From Bacteroidales bacterium (GTDB lineage: Bacteria; Bacteroidota; Bacteroidia; Bacteroidales; VadinHA17), in NCBI GenBank assembly GCA_003142255.1, contig PLLO01000008.1, positions 1-64,000 on the forward strand: DNA of 64,000 nucleotides, written 5' to 3'. How positions within the stretch are numbered: position 1 is the first letter of the stretch; the number at the start of each line of letters is the position of its first letter. Of the stretch, positions 36,176 to 44,467 are shown piece after piece. A program made the position numbers and the translations under genes. The notes under the pieces were generated by a model that was not told the DNA's origin, did not search any database, and saw nothing but the letters and a program-made list of their open reading frames with translations.

Positions 36176-37070
36176 TCTCCTTCCTGTATGGTGCAGATGC
36201 CTGGGCACCAAGCCTTGTGACGGATATTGCAGCAGCTTTGTTCGCAAACTGAACAGCTTCCTCCAGATCATTCCCTTCAGCGATGGCTACTGCCAGTGCT
36301 CCGTTAAATATATCACCGGCTGCCGTTGTATCGACAGCATCAACTTTGATGGCTGGAATCATGCCAGAATACTTACCTGACCTGACATATGCGCCTGCAG
36401 AACCAAGCGTTATAATTACATTCTGTACACCCTTTTTCTGAAATGATTCTGCTGCATCATCGGCTGATGGCACATCATGAACCCTGATCCCGGTCAGTAT
36501 CTCCGCTTCGGTCTCATTTGGAGTGATCAGCCATATGTGCTTAAACAGATCATCTGGAAGCGTGGTGGCAGGAGCGGGATTTAGTATCACCTTAATGCCA
36601 TATTCCGAAGAGATATGGACGGCGTATTCTACTGTTTTTACAGGTATCTCGAGCTGAAGGAGCAGGATAGCGCATTTACTTGATTTCATAAGTTTCAGGG
36701 AAATGTCCTCCGGCAGCAGATTGCCATTTGATCCCGGCGCCACCACAATGCTGTTTTCACCAGACGCATCGACAGTTATCAGGGCTACTCCCGAGGGTAG
36801 TTCCTTATCTTTTACTATATATTGAGTATCAATTCCTTCTCTCATAAAAAGACCTACTGCCTGGTTGCCGAAGAGATCATTGCCTCTCTTTGTTATAAAG
36901 GTGACCTTTCCTCCAAGACGGGCTGCGGCAACTGCCTGGTTTGCTCCCTTACCGCCGGGATTCATCAGAAATGTTCCGCCGAGAATTGTCTCCCCGGGAG
37001 CAGGCATCTTTTCAGTCTTTATAACCATATCGGTATTGGAACTGCCGATAACAAGTATTTTATCCATCAT
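36165..37070 (-). CDS. rbsK: Ribokinase, PfkB family
   Basis: A 301-residue cytoplasmic kinase. The PfkB N-terminus is typical of ribokinase (ILVIGSSNTDMVIKTEKMP, then NPGGKGANQAVAAARLG). The C-terminal signature VDAVDTTAAGDIFNGALAVA gives the catalytic Asp and the anion hole. Ribokinase converts ribose to ribose-5-phosphate with ATP. It leads the minus-strand set with the nucleoside hydrolase-type fusion and the GRP transporter. The gap of 117 bases to the fusion is filled largely by the palindromic repeat, which also supplies the last codons. Confidence 0.92.
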   Translation of the reverse strand: MMDKILVIGSSNTDMVIKTEKMPAPGETILGGTFLMNPGGKGANQAVAAARLGGKVTFITKRGNDLFGNQAVGLFMREGIDTQYIVKDKELPSGVALITVDASGENSIVVAPGSNGNLLPEDISLKLMKSSKCAILLLQLEIPVKTVEYAVHISSEYGIKVILNPAPATTLPDDLFKHIWLITPNETEAEILTGIRVHDVPSADDAAESFQKKGVQNVIITLGSAGAYVRSGKYSGMIPAIKVDAVDTTAAGDIFNGALAVAIAEGNDLEEAVQFANKAAAISVTRLGAQASAPYRKEIDP

Positions 37071-37553
37071 TAATAATTAGTAATCTATAATGAACTAAAT
37101 TAGAATATTATTTTGAAATTTTTTATAGATACCGGAAATCAATAATAACAGTTAAACCAACAAACCACTTTACTCTTTTTCCTGTCTTCCATAGTTGGGA
37201 AGATGACTTACTTATGATATTAAGCCCCTTCAGGGCTTGCTAAGGTAGTGCGATCGTCACCCCCGGTTGCACCGGGGGTTATTCACATTTGGCTCTTTCA
37301 GAGCCGATCCAGGTAGTGTAGATTTCATGCCCCCGAAGTAATTTATTTCTGAAGTTTTATCAAGGTATTGACATATTGCTCTTTCAGAGCCGATCCGTGG
37401 AGTGTGGCTGTCACCTCTGGTTTCGCAATGGGTTATTCACATTTGACTCTTTCAGAGCCAAAAATACAAACACTATTACCTCTAAAATTCCACTCTAATT
37501 TTAAAATTCATAACTTTATAATTGGATCTATTACTAATAATTCATTTTGAACC
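37071..37553. other. 483-base gene-free region with repeat modules
   Basis: No gene is seen. The middle (37222-37459) carries short palindromes and repeat modules. The rest is AT-rich leader for ribokinase on the left and the esterase gene on the right. No tRNA or known riboswitch shape was noticed. Confidence 0.6.
37222..37459. repeat. Array of short palindromic modules
   Basis: The palindrome GGCTCTTTCAGAGCC occurs at 37291-37305, with variants at 37378-37391 and 37445-37459. Two of the three are preceded by a module ending GGGTTATTCACATTT or GGGGTTATTCACATTT, and the first two are followed by GATCC and a GTAGTGT or GGAGTGT. An AAGCCC/GGGCTT hairpin begins the block. Spacing is irregular and the modules are degenerate, so this is not a CRISPR array. 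It may be a dispersed intergenic element. Confidence 0.7.
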
Positions 37554-38855
37554 ATGAAAAGAATCATCCTGTTTTCTTTTATTATCCTGATATTTACAGG
37601 ATTATCAGCATCTGCACAGTTTCAGGAGATCCTTCTGAAACAAACAAGGAAGGCAGGGATATATAAGAAAGGAGAAAAGATATCTGTCTATGCCTTCCCG
37701 GAAAGTCAGGCAGGCGATTCACTTCATGTTAAGGTTTTGAAAAACAACAGTCAGCAACTTGAGGATAAAGCGATACCTGTTGGCAAAGACAGCATTCTGG
37801 TTTATAGCGGTTTTTTCGGAGATCCTTGCTCTGTAATTGTTGAAGTAAGAGCGAAGGGATCGATTTCAAGCATCGGGATCCTGGTTGATCCAGTGAAGCT
37901 AAAGCCGGGAGCCGTAAGCCCGAAAGATTTTATTTCTTACTGGGACGGACAGAAGAAAGCCTTGCAGGCATTGCCTTTTGAAGTAAAATCAGTTCCAGTT
38001 GCAGACAAGGATAACGTAAGCGGCTTTTCATGTGCTGATATTGAAATTAACTGTACAGGACCAAAACCGGTACATGGTTATTATGCAAAACCGGCTCAGG
38101 CAGCTCCCGGATCACTGCCTGCTGTTCTGCTTGTGCATGCTGCCGGAGTCAAAGGTTCATGGTGCAGGTCAGAACCGCGGAATGCTATTGAATATGCCAA
38201 AAAGGGCGCTATCTGCTTTGACCTTAATGCACACGGGATGCTGGATGGCCAGCCGGAGAGTTATTATGACGGGCTCGAAAGCGGTGAACTCAAAAACTAT
38301 TTTCTGCAGGGAGTGACCAGCCGGGATGATTTTTATTTCAGGGGAATGTATCTGCGACTCCTGAGGACCATAGAGTTTCTGACAAGACAACCGGAATGGG
38401 ATGGTAAAAGAATACTGGTGATAGGAGAGAGCCAGGGCGGTGGTCAGGCTCTTGCTGCAGCCGGTCTTGATCACAGGGTGAGTGTTGTAGTAGCCATCGT
38501 GCCGGCAATGTGTGATTTTATGGGTGCTCTTGCCGGAAGAAGAGGAGGCTGGCCACAGCCATTCGAGACTGACGCATCAAAGGAAGACATGCAGAAAGCT
38601 CTGCCATATTTTGATAATGCGAATTTACTGAGAGGATCTAAAGCCAGAATATTTGCAGAGATAGGAATGATAGATCTTACATGCCCACCGGCCTCTGTTT
38701 TTGCTGCTATAAACCAATCAAAAGGCAAAAAGATCATTTATCCCGTTCCTTACCGTGGCCATCAGTCACAGGCTCTTCAAAGGTCAAAGTCCAAAATATG
38801 GGAAGAGACAGTTTATAAGCCAAGGGAGGCTTTTATCAGCGATTACATTAAATAA
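37554..38855 (+). CDS. Exported acetyl-xylan-esterase-like alpha/beta hydrolase
   Basis: A 433-residue protein with a signal peptide (about 1-21, SASA-Q). An N-terminal beta domain of about 110 residues precedes an AXE1/cephalosporin-C-deacetylase-like alpha/beta hydrolase. The nucleophile Ser293 is in VIGESQGGGQ, the acid Asp in FAEIGMIDLTCPP and the His in PYRGHQ. HAAGVKGSWC and DLNAHGMLDG form part of the family pattern. It probably removes acetyl groups from xylan or other polysaccharides. Its stop codon abuts the convergent stop of the cupin gene. The upstream region holds repeats and no clear promoter. Confidence 0.87.
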   Translation: MKRIILFSFIILIFTGLSASAQFQEILLKQTRKAGIYKKGEKISVYAFPESQAGDSLHVKVLKNNSQQLEDKAIPVGKDSILVYSGFFGDPCSVIVEVRAKGSISSIGILVDPVKLKPGAVSPKDFISYWDGQKKALQALPFEVKSVPVADKDNVSGFSCADIEINCTGPKPVHGYYAKPAQAAPGSLPAVLLVHAAGVKGSWCRSEPRNAIEYAKKGAICFDLNAHGMLDGQPESYYDGLESGELKNYFLQGVTSRDDFYFRGMYLRLLRTIEFLTRQPEWDGKRILVIGESQGGGQALAAAGLDHRVSVVVAIVPAMCDFMGALAGRRGGWPQPFETDASKEDMQKALPYFDNANLLRGSKARIFAEIGMIDLTCPPASVFAAINQSKGKKIIYPVPYRGHQSQALQRSKSKIWEETVYKPREAFISDYIK

Positions 38856-39197
38856 TTATCCTTTTTTAATAAAGTCGCTACGGACAGGAGTGAAGGTATC
38901 AATCAGCCTGACATTCTTGCTGATGGTCTGAATTGTGTGAAAAATTCCTGACGGGATGGATACAAGGTCTCCTTCAACGAGTTGATGTTTTTCTTCCCCG
39001 ATGAAAAAATACAATTCACCTTTTTCAACATAAGTAATCTGTTCGTGAGTATGATTATGAGGTTTATCTGGTTGTGCCCATGGGCCGTTTGAGAAATCGC
39101 ATACTACCACCATCAGATTGTCGAGATGAACAAGCCTGCGCTCCAGCACAGGGCTTACTTTTTCGGGAACAGATTCACTTTTTTTAAGTACTGGCAT
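38856..39197 (-). CDS. Small cupin-domain protein
   Basis: A 113-residue single cupin barrel with no signal. The metal-binding pattern is present: PHNHTHEQITYVEKGELYFF, then the Gly-Asp-Leu and GIFHT-type second motif. Such proteins are dioxygenase-like, isomerase-like or ligand-sensing. Its gene lies 17 bases downstream of the sorbitol-dehydrogenase-like gene on the same strand, so a role in the sugar pathway (epimerase or lyase) is likely but not shown. Confidence 0.85.
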   Translation of the reverse strand: MPVLKKSESVPEKVSPVLERRLVHLDNLMVVVCDFSNGPWAQPDKPHNHTHEQITYVEKGELYFFIGEEKHQLVEGDLVSIPSGIFHTIQTISKNVRLIDTFTPVRSDFIKKG

Positions 39198-39214
39198 AAG
39201 AATATATTTTTAAA

Positions 39215-40249
39215 TCAGAAATCTATCATTGCTTTCATAACTCCATCGCTGTAGGCAGCCACAAGGTCGAAAGCCTCCTTCGCCTTGCCAAAAGGGAACC
39301 TGTGAGTGATCATATGGCCAATGTTGATCTTGCCACTCTGCATAAGCTCAAGGGCCGGTTCGACACAATCGACCTGCCTGCGCACAAAATGCAGCGATAT
39401 TTCCCTCCGCCTTGTATCTTCAACATTTAAAGACCACCTGTCGAATTCAGGAATCCCTACTACCATTATTTTCCCTCCTGGTTTCACGATGTCGACGGCC
39501 TGGTCTAGTGCCTCCTGCTGACCGCAGCATTCAAAAACAACATCCAGCCCAAGAGGTTCTATCTGCCTGATCTCTTCGACGATATTCTCTTTTTCCGGAT
39601 TAAGTGTACATGTTACACTTATTTTCGAAGCTATCTCCAGGCGCTCGTCTATTTTATCGGTTACATATATTTTCCCGGCTCCTTCTGCCTGTGCTGCAAG
39701 AGCTACGCTCATACCGATCGGCCCGAAGCCGAGAATGGCGATCCTTGCTCCCTTGATATTCCCTGATTGTTTTACAGAATAGACACCTATTGAGAGGGGT
39801 TCCGATATGGCCGCCTGATCAGCAGTCAGCTTGCCAGGCAATGGGAAACAGCTTTCCTCAGGCATCACAAGGTATTCAGAGAGGCATCCCTCTGCCTGTC
39901 CCGGACAGCCCAGGTATCTGAGCTTGCGGCATGTATGATACCTTCCCGATTTGCACTGGTCACACTCCCGGCAGGGCATAGCAGGTTCAATTGCAATTAT
40001 ATCGCCTGGCTTAACTTTTTTGACAGCAGACCCGGTTTCAACAACCACTCCTGCACCTTCATGACCTACCGTGAAAGGGTAGACGACTTCCTGGGAACCT
40101 ATCTTTCCCTGGGTATAATAATGCACATCCGATCCGCAAATGCCGAGGACCTTCATTTTTATCTTAACATCTTCAGGTCCGGCTACAATAGGATCAGGAA
40201 CTTCTTTCATCTCAATCTGCCGGATACCGGTGAGCATCATCGCTTTCAT
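39215..40249 (-). CDS. Zinc-dependent MDR alcohol dehydrogenase, sorbitol/xylitol-dehydrogenase-like
   Basis: A 344-residue medium-chain dehydrogenase. The catalytic zinc site is GICGSDVHYY, then GHEGAGVV; the structural zinc site has the Cys set in CRECDQCKSGRYHTC; and the Rossmann loop is ILGFGPIGMSVAL. It should oxidise a polyol or sugar (sorbitol, xylitol or similar) with NAD. It is divergent from the PfkB kinase by 39 bases and co-transcribed with the cupin gene. A typical reaction would give a ketose for the kinase next door. Confidence 0.88.
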   Translation of the reverse strand: MKAMMLTGIRQIEMKEVPDPIVAGPEDVKIKMKVLGICGSDVHYYTQGKIGSQEVVYPFTVGHEGAGVVVETGSAVKKVKPGDIIAIEPAMPCRECDQCKSGRYHTCRKLRYLGCPGQAEGCLSEYLVMPEESCFPLPGKLTADQAAISEPLSIGVYSVKQSGNIKGARIAILGFGPIGMSVALAAQAEGAGKIYVTDKIDERLEIASKISVTCTLNPEKENIVEEIRQIEPLGLDVVFECCGQQEALDQAVDIVKPGGKIMVVGIPEFDRWSLNVEDTRRREISLHFVRRQVDCVEPALELMQSGKINIGHMITHRFPFGKAKEAFDLVAAYSDGVMKAMIDF

Positions 40250-40272
40250 GATTTTTTCTTATTTTAGCTTAA

Positions 40273-40280
40273 CAAATATA
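40273..40280 (-). promoter_or_regulatory. Candidate -7 box for the MDR dehydrogenase gene
   Basis: On the minus strand the sequence reads TATATTTG, matching TAnnTTTG, 23 bases before the ATG of the dehydrogenase. A -33 TTG is not clearly placed. The gap to the kinase is only 39 bases, so both promoters must overlap. Confidence 0.35.
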
Positions 40281-40288
40281 ACTTGTTT

Positions 40289-41227
40289 ATGAGAAAAATC
40301 TATGGGATAGGAGAGACGGTTTTCGACATCATTTTCAAGGATGGATCGCCGCAGGCCGGAAAGGCAGGAGGATCGATGCTAAACAGCGTCGTTTCTATGG
40401 GCCGGGCGGGATTGCCAGTATCTTTTATAAGTGAATTCGCAGTAGACAAGATAGGAGACCTGATTGACATGTTCCTTCTTGAAAATGGCGTTAATACCTC
40501 ATATATAAATCGTTACAGCGACGGTAATACTACTCTTGCTCTCGCCTTCCTGGATGAGAATAATGATGCTTTATATACTTTCTATAAAAACCATCACCCC
40601 GGGAAGACTGGTACGGAATACCCTGTGGTTGAAAATGGAGATATTCTATTATGCGGATCATTTTATTCGGTATGGTCAGAGATACGTGACAGGTTCAGGC
40701 AATTAGTAGCCGGTGCAAGGGATAAAGGGGCCCTGGTCATTTACGATCCGAATTTCAGGGAGTCGCACCTGAATGATCTGGATGCACTGAAGCCGCTGAT
40801 AATAGAAAATATGAAGATGGCAGGACTAGTGCGAGGTTCAGATACAGATTTCAGGAATATCTTCGGTGCCGGGAGCGCAGATGAAGCTTACTCGATCGTA
40901 AAGAACTATTGTCCTCTCCTTGTATACAGTGTCAGCACTGAGGGAGTCTACGTACGCACTCCCGTTTTCTCAGGAAAATTCCCTCTCCGGAAGATCATAC
41001 CTGTAAGCACCATCGGCGCAGGAGATAATTTTAATGCAGGTATGATAACCTCGATTTATAAGAATAAGATTACTTCTGAACAACTGGGGAATCTAAAGGA
41101 AAAGGAGTGGTCGGAGATTATTTCCCTTGCAGTAGGTTTTGCGACAGATGTCTGCCTGAGCTATGATAATTATATTTCCCGTGCATTTGCAAGCAGGTAC
41201 TTCTCTGCCTCGAGCGACCATATATAA
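40289..41227 (+). CDS. PfkB-family carbohydrate kinase (fructokinase-like)
   Basis: From the ATG at 40289 the protein has 312 residues; a TTG two codons earlier is less likely. The N-terminus IYGIGETVFDIIF is close to fructokinases, followed by AGGSMLNSVVSMGRAG. The active site Asp is in VSTIGAGDNFNAGM. It would phosphorylate a ketose or a related sugar. Its 3' end overlaps the convergent dehydrogenase gene by 58 bases. It is the only plus-strand gene in the sugar block before the GntR regulator. Confidence 0.87.
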   Translation: MRKIYGIGETVFDIIFKDGSPQAGKAGGSMLNSVVSMGRAGLPVSFISEFAVDKIGDLIDMFLLENGVNTSYINRYSDGNTTLALAFLDENNDALYTFYKNHHPGKTGTEYPVVENGDILLCGSFYSVWSEIRDRFRQLVAGARDKGALVIYDPNFRESHLNDLDALKPLIIENMKMAGLVRGSDTDFRNIFGAGSADEAYSIVKNYCPLLVYSVSTEGVYVRTPVFSGKFPLRKIIPVSTIGAGDNFNAGMITSIYKNKITSEQLGNLKEKEWSEIISLAVGFATDVCLSYDNYISRAFASRYFSASSDHI

Positions 41228-42432
41228 TCATTCTTTGCTACGATCTTGTGAAGCTCAGCATAGAAAGGATCATTTTTGCCTGCCTCTTCAAGCTTATAAA
41301 GAGAAATCAGCGGCATCGAGACATTGGTATATATAAGCTTCTTGCCTCCTGGTATCTGTGGGAGGTTCAGAGTAGTATCGACCACTGCATCGAGCCCTCC
41401 AACATGTGTTATAATGACCGCCGGATTGATCTTCCCTTCACCCATGAGTTTAAGCGATTCGCGCATATCATCGGTGTTGCCGCCGGAAGTGCCGACAATA
41501 TGTGTAAATGCGTAATGTACATTGTAGAAATTGAATTCAGCCCTGAATTGAGGGTTCGTCGGACCTGCAAAGAAATTGAGGCATCCGTCGAATCCGAGAA
41601 TTGCATCAGCCTGTTCAACCACGGGCTTGACCGGTGCAAATACGAAGACATCATCAAAGCCGGTTCCTTCTGATAACTCCTTTAAATGCTTTACAGGGTC
41701 GTTCATTTTTCCTGTGTTCACATAAAGGAGCTTGATCCCCTGTTTTGCAGCATGCTCCGGAGTGAAGATACATGCAGCCCGGGAGAGCCTGTTGTCATCA
41801 ATATCCGTTACTACAAGAAGACCCGGTCTTCTGTCGCTATGGAGTGCATAATCTATTGCGCCGAGACCCATCGGTCCGACGCCGGCAAGCAATGCCATCT
41901 TGCCCCCTTTCCTGATACCCATTTCATGATTATAAGTTCCGGGAGGAATATGGTAACTGGCATGGAATGCCCCGACAATGCACGACATGGGTTCTGACAG
42001 AGAAGCAGGGAAAAATGCTTCACCATCATATTGAAGAAGGCAATCGGCTTCCATTACAATATTAGGGATTATAACATGCGTTGCATCGCCGCCGATATAC
42101 CTGAATGAGTAACCCGGGGCATCAAGTGAACCGGTCTGTGCCATTGCAGGCTGTATGGAGAATTTCTGTCCCGGGCGGAACTTCTTCTGCCATTTCCTGC
42201 CGACTTGCATGATTGTTCCGGCAAACTCATGGCCTATAATTGTGGGGTTGACATCAATATCCTTAGGAACACGCTTATGGTCGGCGCCCTGGAGAGCTGC
42301 CTTGTGAGACGACATGCAAATGCTGTCGGAAATTACATGGGCAAGGATCTCGTCATCCTTCATCTCCGGAAGCTCAAATTCCTCAAGGCGAAGATCCTTT
42401 TTGCCATATATCCTTACTGCTTTTGTTTTCAT
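41170..42432 (-). CDS. Zinc-binding MDR dehydrogenase, L-sorbose-1-phosphate-reductase-like
   Basis: This 420-residue protein is longer than common MDR enzymes. It has a zinc-site-type core (DSICMSSHKAAL, then PTIIGHEFAGTI) and a Rossmann loop LLAGVGPMGLGAIDYAL with two insertions. Its closest remembered relatives are SorE-type L-sorbose-1-phosphate reductases. The segment that binds structural zinc in short MDRs is absent. It is probably an NAD(P) oxidoreductase acting on a sugar phosphate or polyol phosphate. It is the last gene of the operon led by the E2 gene, 61 bases after the aldolase-SDR fusion. Confidence 0.75.
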   Translation of the reverse strand: MKTKAVRIYGKKDLRLEEFELPEMKDDEILAHVISDSICMSSHKAALQGADHKRVPKDIDVNPTIIGHEFAGTIMQVGRKWQKKFRPGQKFSIQPAMAQTGSLDAPGYSFRYIGGDATHVIIPNIVMEADCLLQYDGEAFFPASLSEPMSCIVGAFHASYHIPPGTYNHEMGIRKGGKMALLAGVGPMGLGAIDYALHSDRRPGLLVVTDIDDNRLSRAACIFTPEHAAKQGIKLLYVNTGKMNDPVKHLKELSEGTGFDDVFVFAPVKPVVEQADAILGFDGCLNFFAGPTNPQFRAEFNFYNVHYAFTHIVGTSGGNTDDMRESLKLMGEGKINPAVIITHVGGLDAVVDTTLNLPQIPGGKKLIYTNVSMPLISLYKLEEAGKNDPFYAELHKIVAKNDYIWSLEAEKYLLANAREI

Positions 42433-42493
42433 ATAATATTATACTTATTTACAATGGATTAACCCACCCCTGTCTCGCCCTCTCGTCTGTCGC

Positions 42494-44467
42494 CTATCCT
42501 AACATTACCTGTCCTCCGGCCACTGGGAATGCCTGACCTGTCTCATATTCCTGGTCGACAATATACAGAAGTGCCTTGACAACATCCTCGAGTCTGCAGC
42601 CTCTTTTCATCGGAGCCTGGTCTTCGTAATGCTTCTTCACATCCTCAATTGTCTTTGCACCGGGAACTTTTCCTGTTTGCAGGTACTGGACGAAGAGTCC
42701 CTTATGAGGATCGGACCAGAGGGGACCCTCGTAAAAATTGCCCGGACATATTGCATTTACCTTGATTTTGAATGGTGCAAGCTCAAGTGCAAAAGACTGT
42801 GTAAGGCCTATGCCACCAAATTTGGAACCTGCATATGCAAAGTTATGGTTACTGCCCCGTAGCCCTGACTTGGAGTTTATCTGAATAATATCTGTAAAAT
42901 AATCAGGTTTCTCCTGGTTCTGCAGCTTCATCACTTCAGATGAATATTTTGCACAATGGAAATAACCATTATAATTAATAGCTGTTGTTTTTGAAAAAAC
43001 ATCCGGTTCAATTTCATCGAGACTGCCGGCTCTGAGGACACCGGCATTGCTTACCATTAGGTCGAGTCCGCCGAAATCACTGACAGTCGAAGCGACAAGA
43101 GCTTTTACCGAGTCCGGGTCCGATACGTCTGTTTTAATGAATATTGCTCTTCCGGTAGTTTTAGAACTATTAAGTCTGGCAACAAATGCCTGTCCCGTCT
43201 CTTCATTGATATCGGCGACCACGACGTTCATGTTAAGCTTATAAAGCGATTCTGCTATTCCGGCACCAAATCCCTGGGCTCCGCCTGTTATAATGGCTGT
43301 TCTGTTTGCCATCCTGTTTTCGCCTCCGGCAGACTTTGCTACCTTTCTCCTGTAATTCTCAACCTCCCACTTATCAATGAATTCGACTTGGTCAGGTGTA
43401 AGAAACTTAATTCCGCCGCACTGGAGTGCATAATGGCTTATTTTAATCAAATCTTCAAATACGTCAAGAGCTGATTCAGCTGCCACATAATTATCGTCGA
43501 TGGCAAATATCCCCATGTCTTTAATAATCAGAATTTTGGGAAGAAATCCATACTCGTTCTGGAATCTCGGCAGCTGGCTTCTGAATGAATCAAGGATCTT
43601 CTCTGCCGTCGAAGAGTGCTCGATATAAAGGTATCGTGCTTTGCAATAGACGATTATATCAGGTATGAGCGGAAGGGATATCTTATGGAATTCAAACTGG
43701 GCTGAATAATATTTTGCTATAAGAGTATTATGGCGGTACCGGATCACCTTTGGTTTATCGTCCGAGAGCATCATCCTTATTGCCGGAAGAACCTTGTTCA
43801 TGATCGGGATATAGGGAAGCGGCTCAATGTCAGATACCTGAGGGACGCGCTTTTCAATGGTGGAAATAATTTCGCCGTAAATGTTCCTTATCTCTTCCGT
43901 TGTCTCAGCACCGGCAAAGACACCATGATTCTCGAGAAAGATTATTTTAGGATCTTCCCCGAATTTCTTCCTGTATTCAATTATCTCTGCTTCAAGCTTT
44001 TTAAAAAGTGTATAGCCCGGATCAGTATAAGGCACGAAAAGTACACGATCGCCGAAGAGCTGGAGTGTCATGTTTTTTGCATTCCTGCTGCACAGAACAC
44101 CATTTACCAGGGTAGGATGGAGGTGAACAACGAATTTATACCGTATAATCTCATGGAGGGATGTTTCGACTGAAGGTCTCCTGTTCTGTGACGGGTCGAG
44201 TATGCTTTTGTAGAGGTCGGTTTTGACCTGATCTTCCCTTTCAACAGGGTCTTCGGAATATGTTTTGCCTGATATTTCATGAAGCTTCTCCCGGCTGAGT
44301 GCAACGAGCCCGTCTTCAGTAAGGGTTGCCAGAGGCTGTCCGCTTGCCTTAACCCATATCGTCTCTTCATCCTTGAATGATGAATTGCCGCCACCTGCAA
44401 TTACGAAGTCCTTATCGGTGCCGTAAAATCTGGAGATTTCAATGAGATCTTTAATTTCCCGGTTCAT
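42494..44467 (-). CDS. Class II aldolase/short-chain dehydrogenase fusion
   Basis: A 657-residue bifunctional protein. Residues about 1-380 are a class II aldolase/adducin-type domain: GGGNSSFKD, the ligand Glu in PSVETSLHEII, HLH in VVHLHPTLVNG, and ENHG. Residues about 385-657 are a short-chain dehydrogenase: AIITGGAQGFGAGIAES, VSNAGVL, and Tyr/Lys in FAYAGSKFGG. Fusions of this kind include RhaEW, which cleaves rhamnulose-1-phosphate and oxidises lactaldehyde. The SDR half resembles sorbitol-6-phosphate or polyol dehydrogenases, so rhamnose is not assured. It starts inside the last 17 bases of the PHP gene. Confidence 0.83.
   Translation of the reverse strand: MNREIKDLIEISRFYGTDKDFVIAGGGNSSFKDEETIWVKASGQPLATLTEDGLVALSREKLHEISGKTYSEDPVEREDQVKTDLYKSILDPSQNRRPSVETSLHEIIRYKFVVHLHPTLVNGVLCSRNAKNMTLQLFGDRVLFVPYTDPGYTLFKKLEAEIIEYRKKFGEDPKIIFLENHGVFAGAETTEEIRNIYGEIISTIEKRVPQVSDIEPLPYIPIMNKVLPAIRMMLSDDKPKVIRYRHNTLIAKYYSAQFEFHKISLPLIPDIIVYCKARYLYIEHSSTAEKILDSFRSQLPRFQNEYGFLPKILIIKDMGIFAIDDNYVAAESALDVFEDLIKISHYALQCGGIKFLTPDQVEFIDKWEVENYRRKVAKSAGGENRMANRTAIITGGAQGFGAGIAESLYKLNMNVVVADINEETGQAFVARLNSSKTTGRAIFIKTDVSDPDSVKALVASTVSDFGGLDLMVSNAGVLRAGSLDEIEPDVFSKTTAINYNGYFHCAKYSSEVMKLQNQEKPDYFTDIIQINSKSGLRGSNHNFAYAGSKFGGIGLTQSFALELAPFKIKVNAICPGNFYEGPLWSDPHKGLFVQYLQTGKVPGAKTIEDVKKHYEDQAPMKRGCRLEDVVKALLYIVDQEYETGQAFPVAGGQVMLG

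Noticed and set aside
37222-37459. Possible CRISPR array
   Set aside because: Repeats are few, degenerate and unevenly spaced, spacers are not uniform in length, and no cas gene is near.
40281-40290. Second GntR operator half-site (ACTTGT) before the kinase
   Set aside because: Only one arm is present and it overlaps the first codons of the kinase; without the second arm it is likely chance.
42494-44467. Confident assignment as rhamnose RhaEW
   Set aside because: No rhamnose isomerase, rhamnulokinase or RhaT-type gene is in the window, and neighbours point to sorbitol or sorbose-type chemistry.
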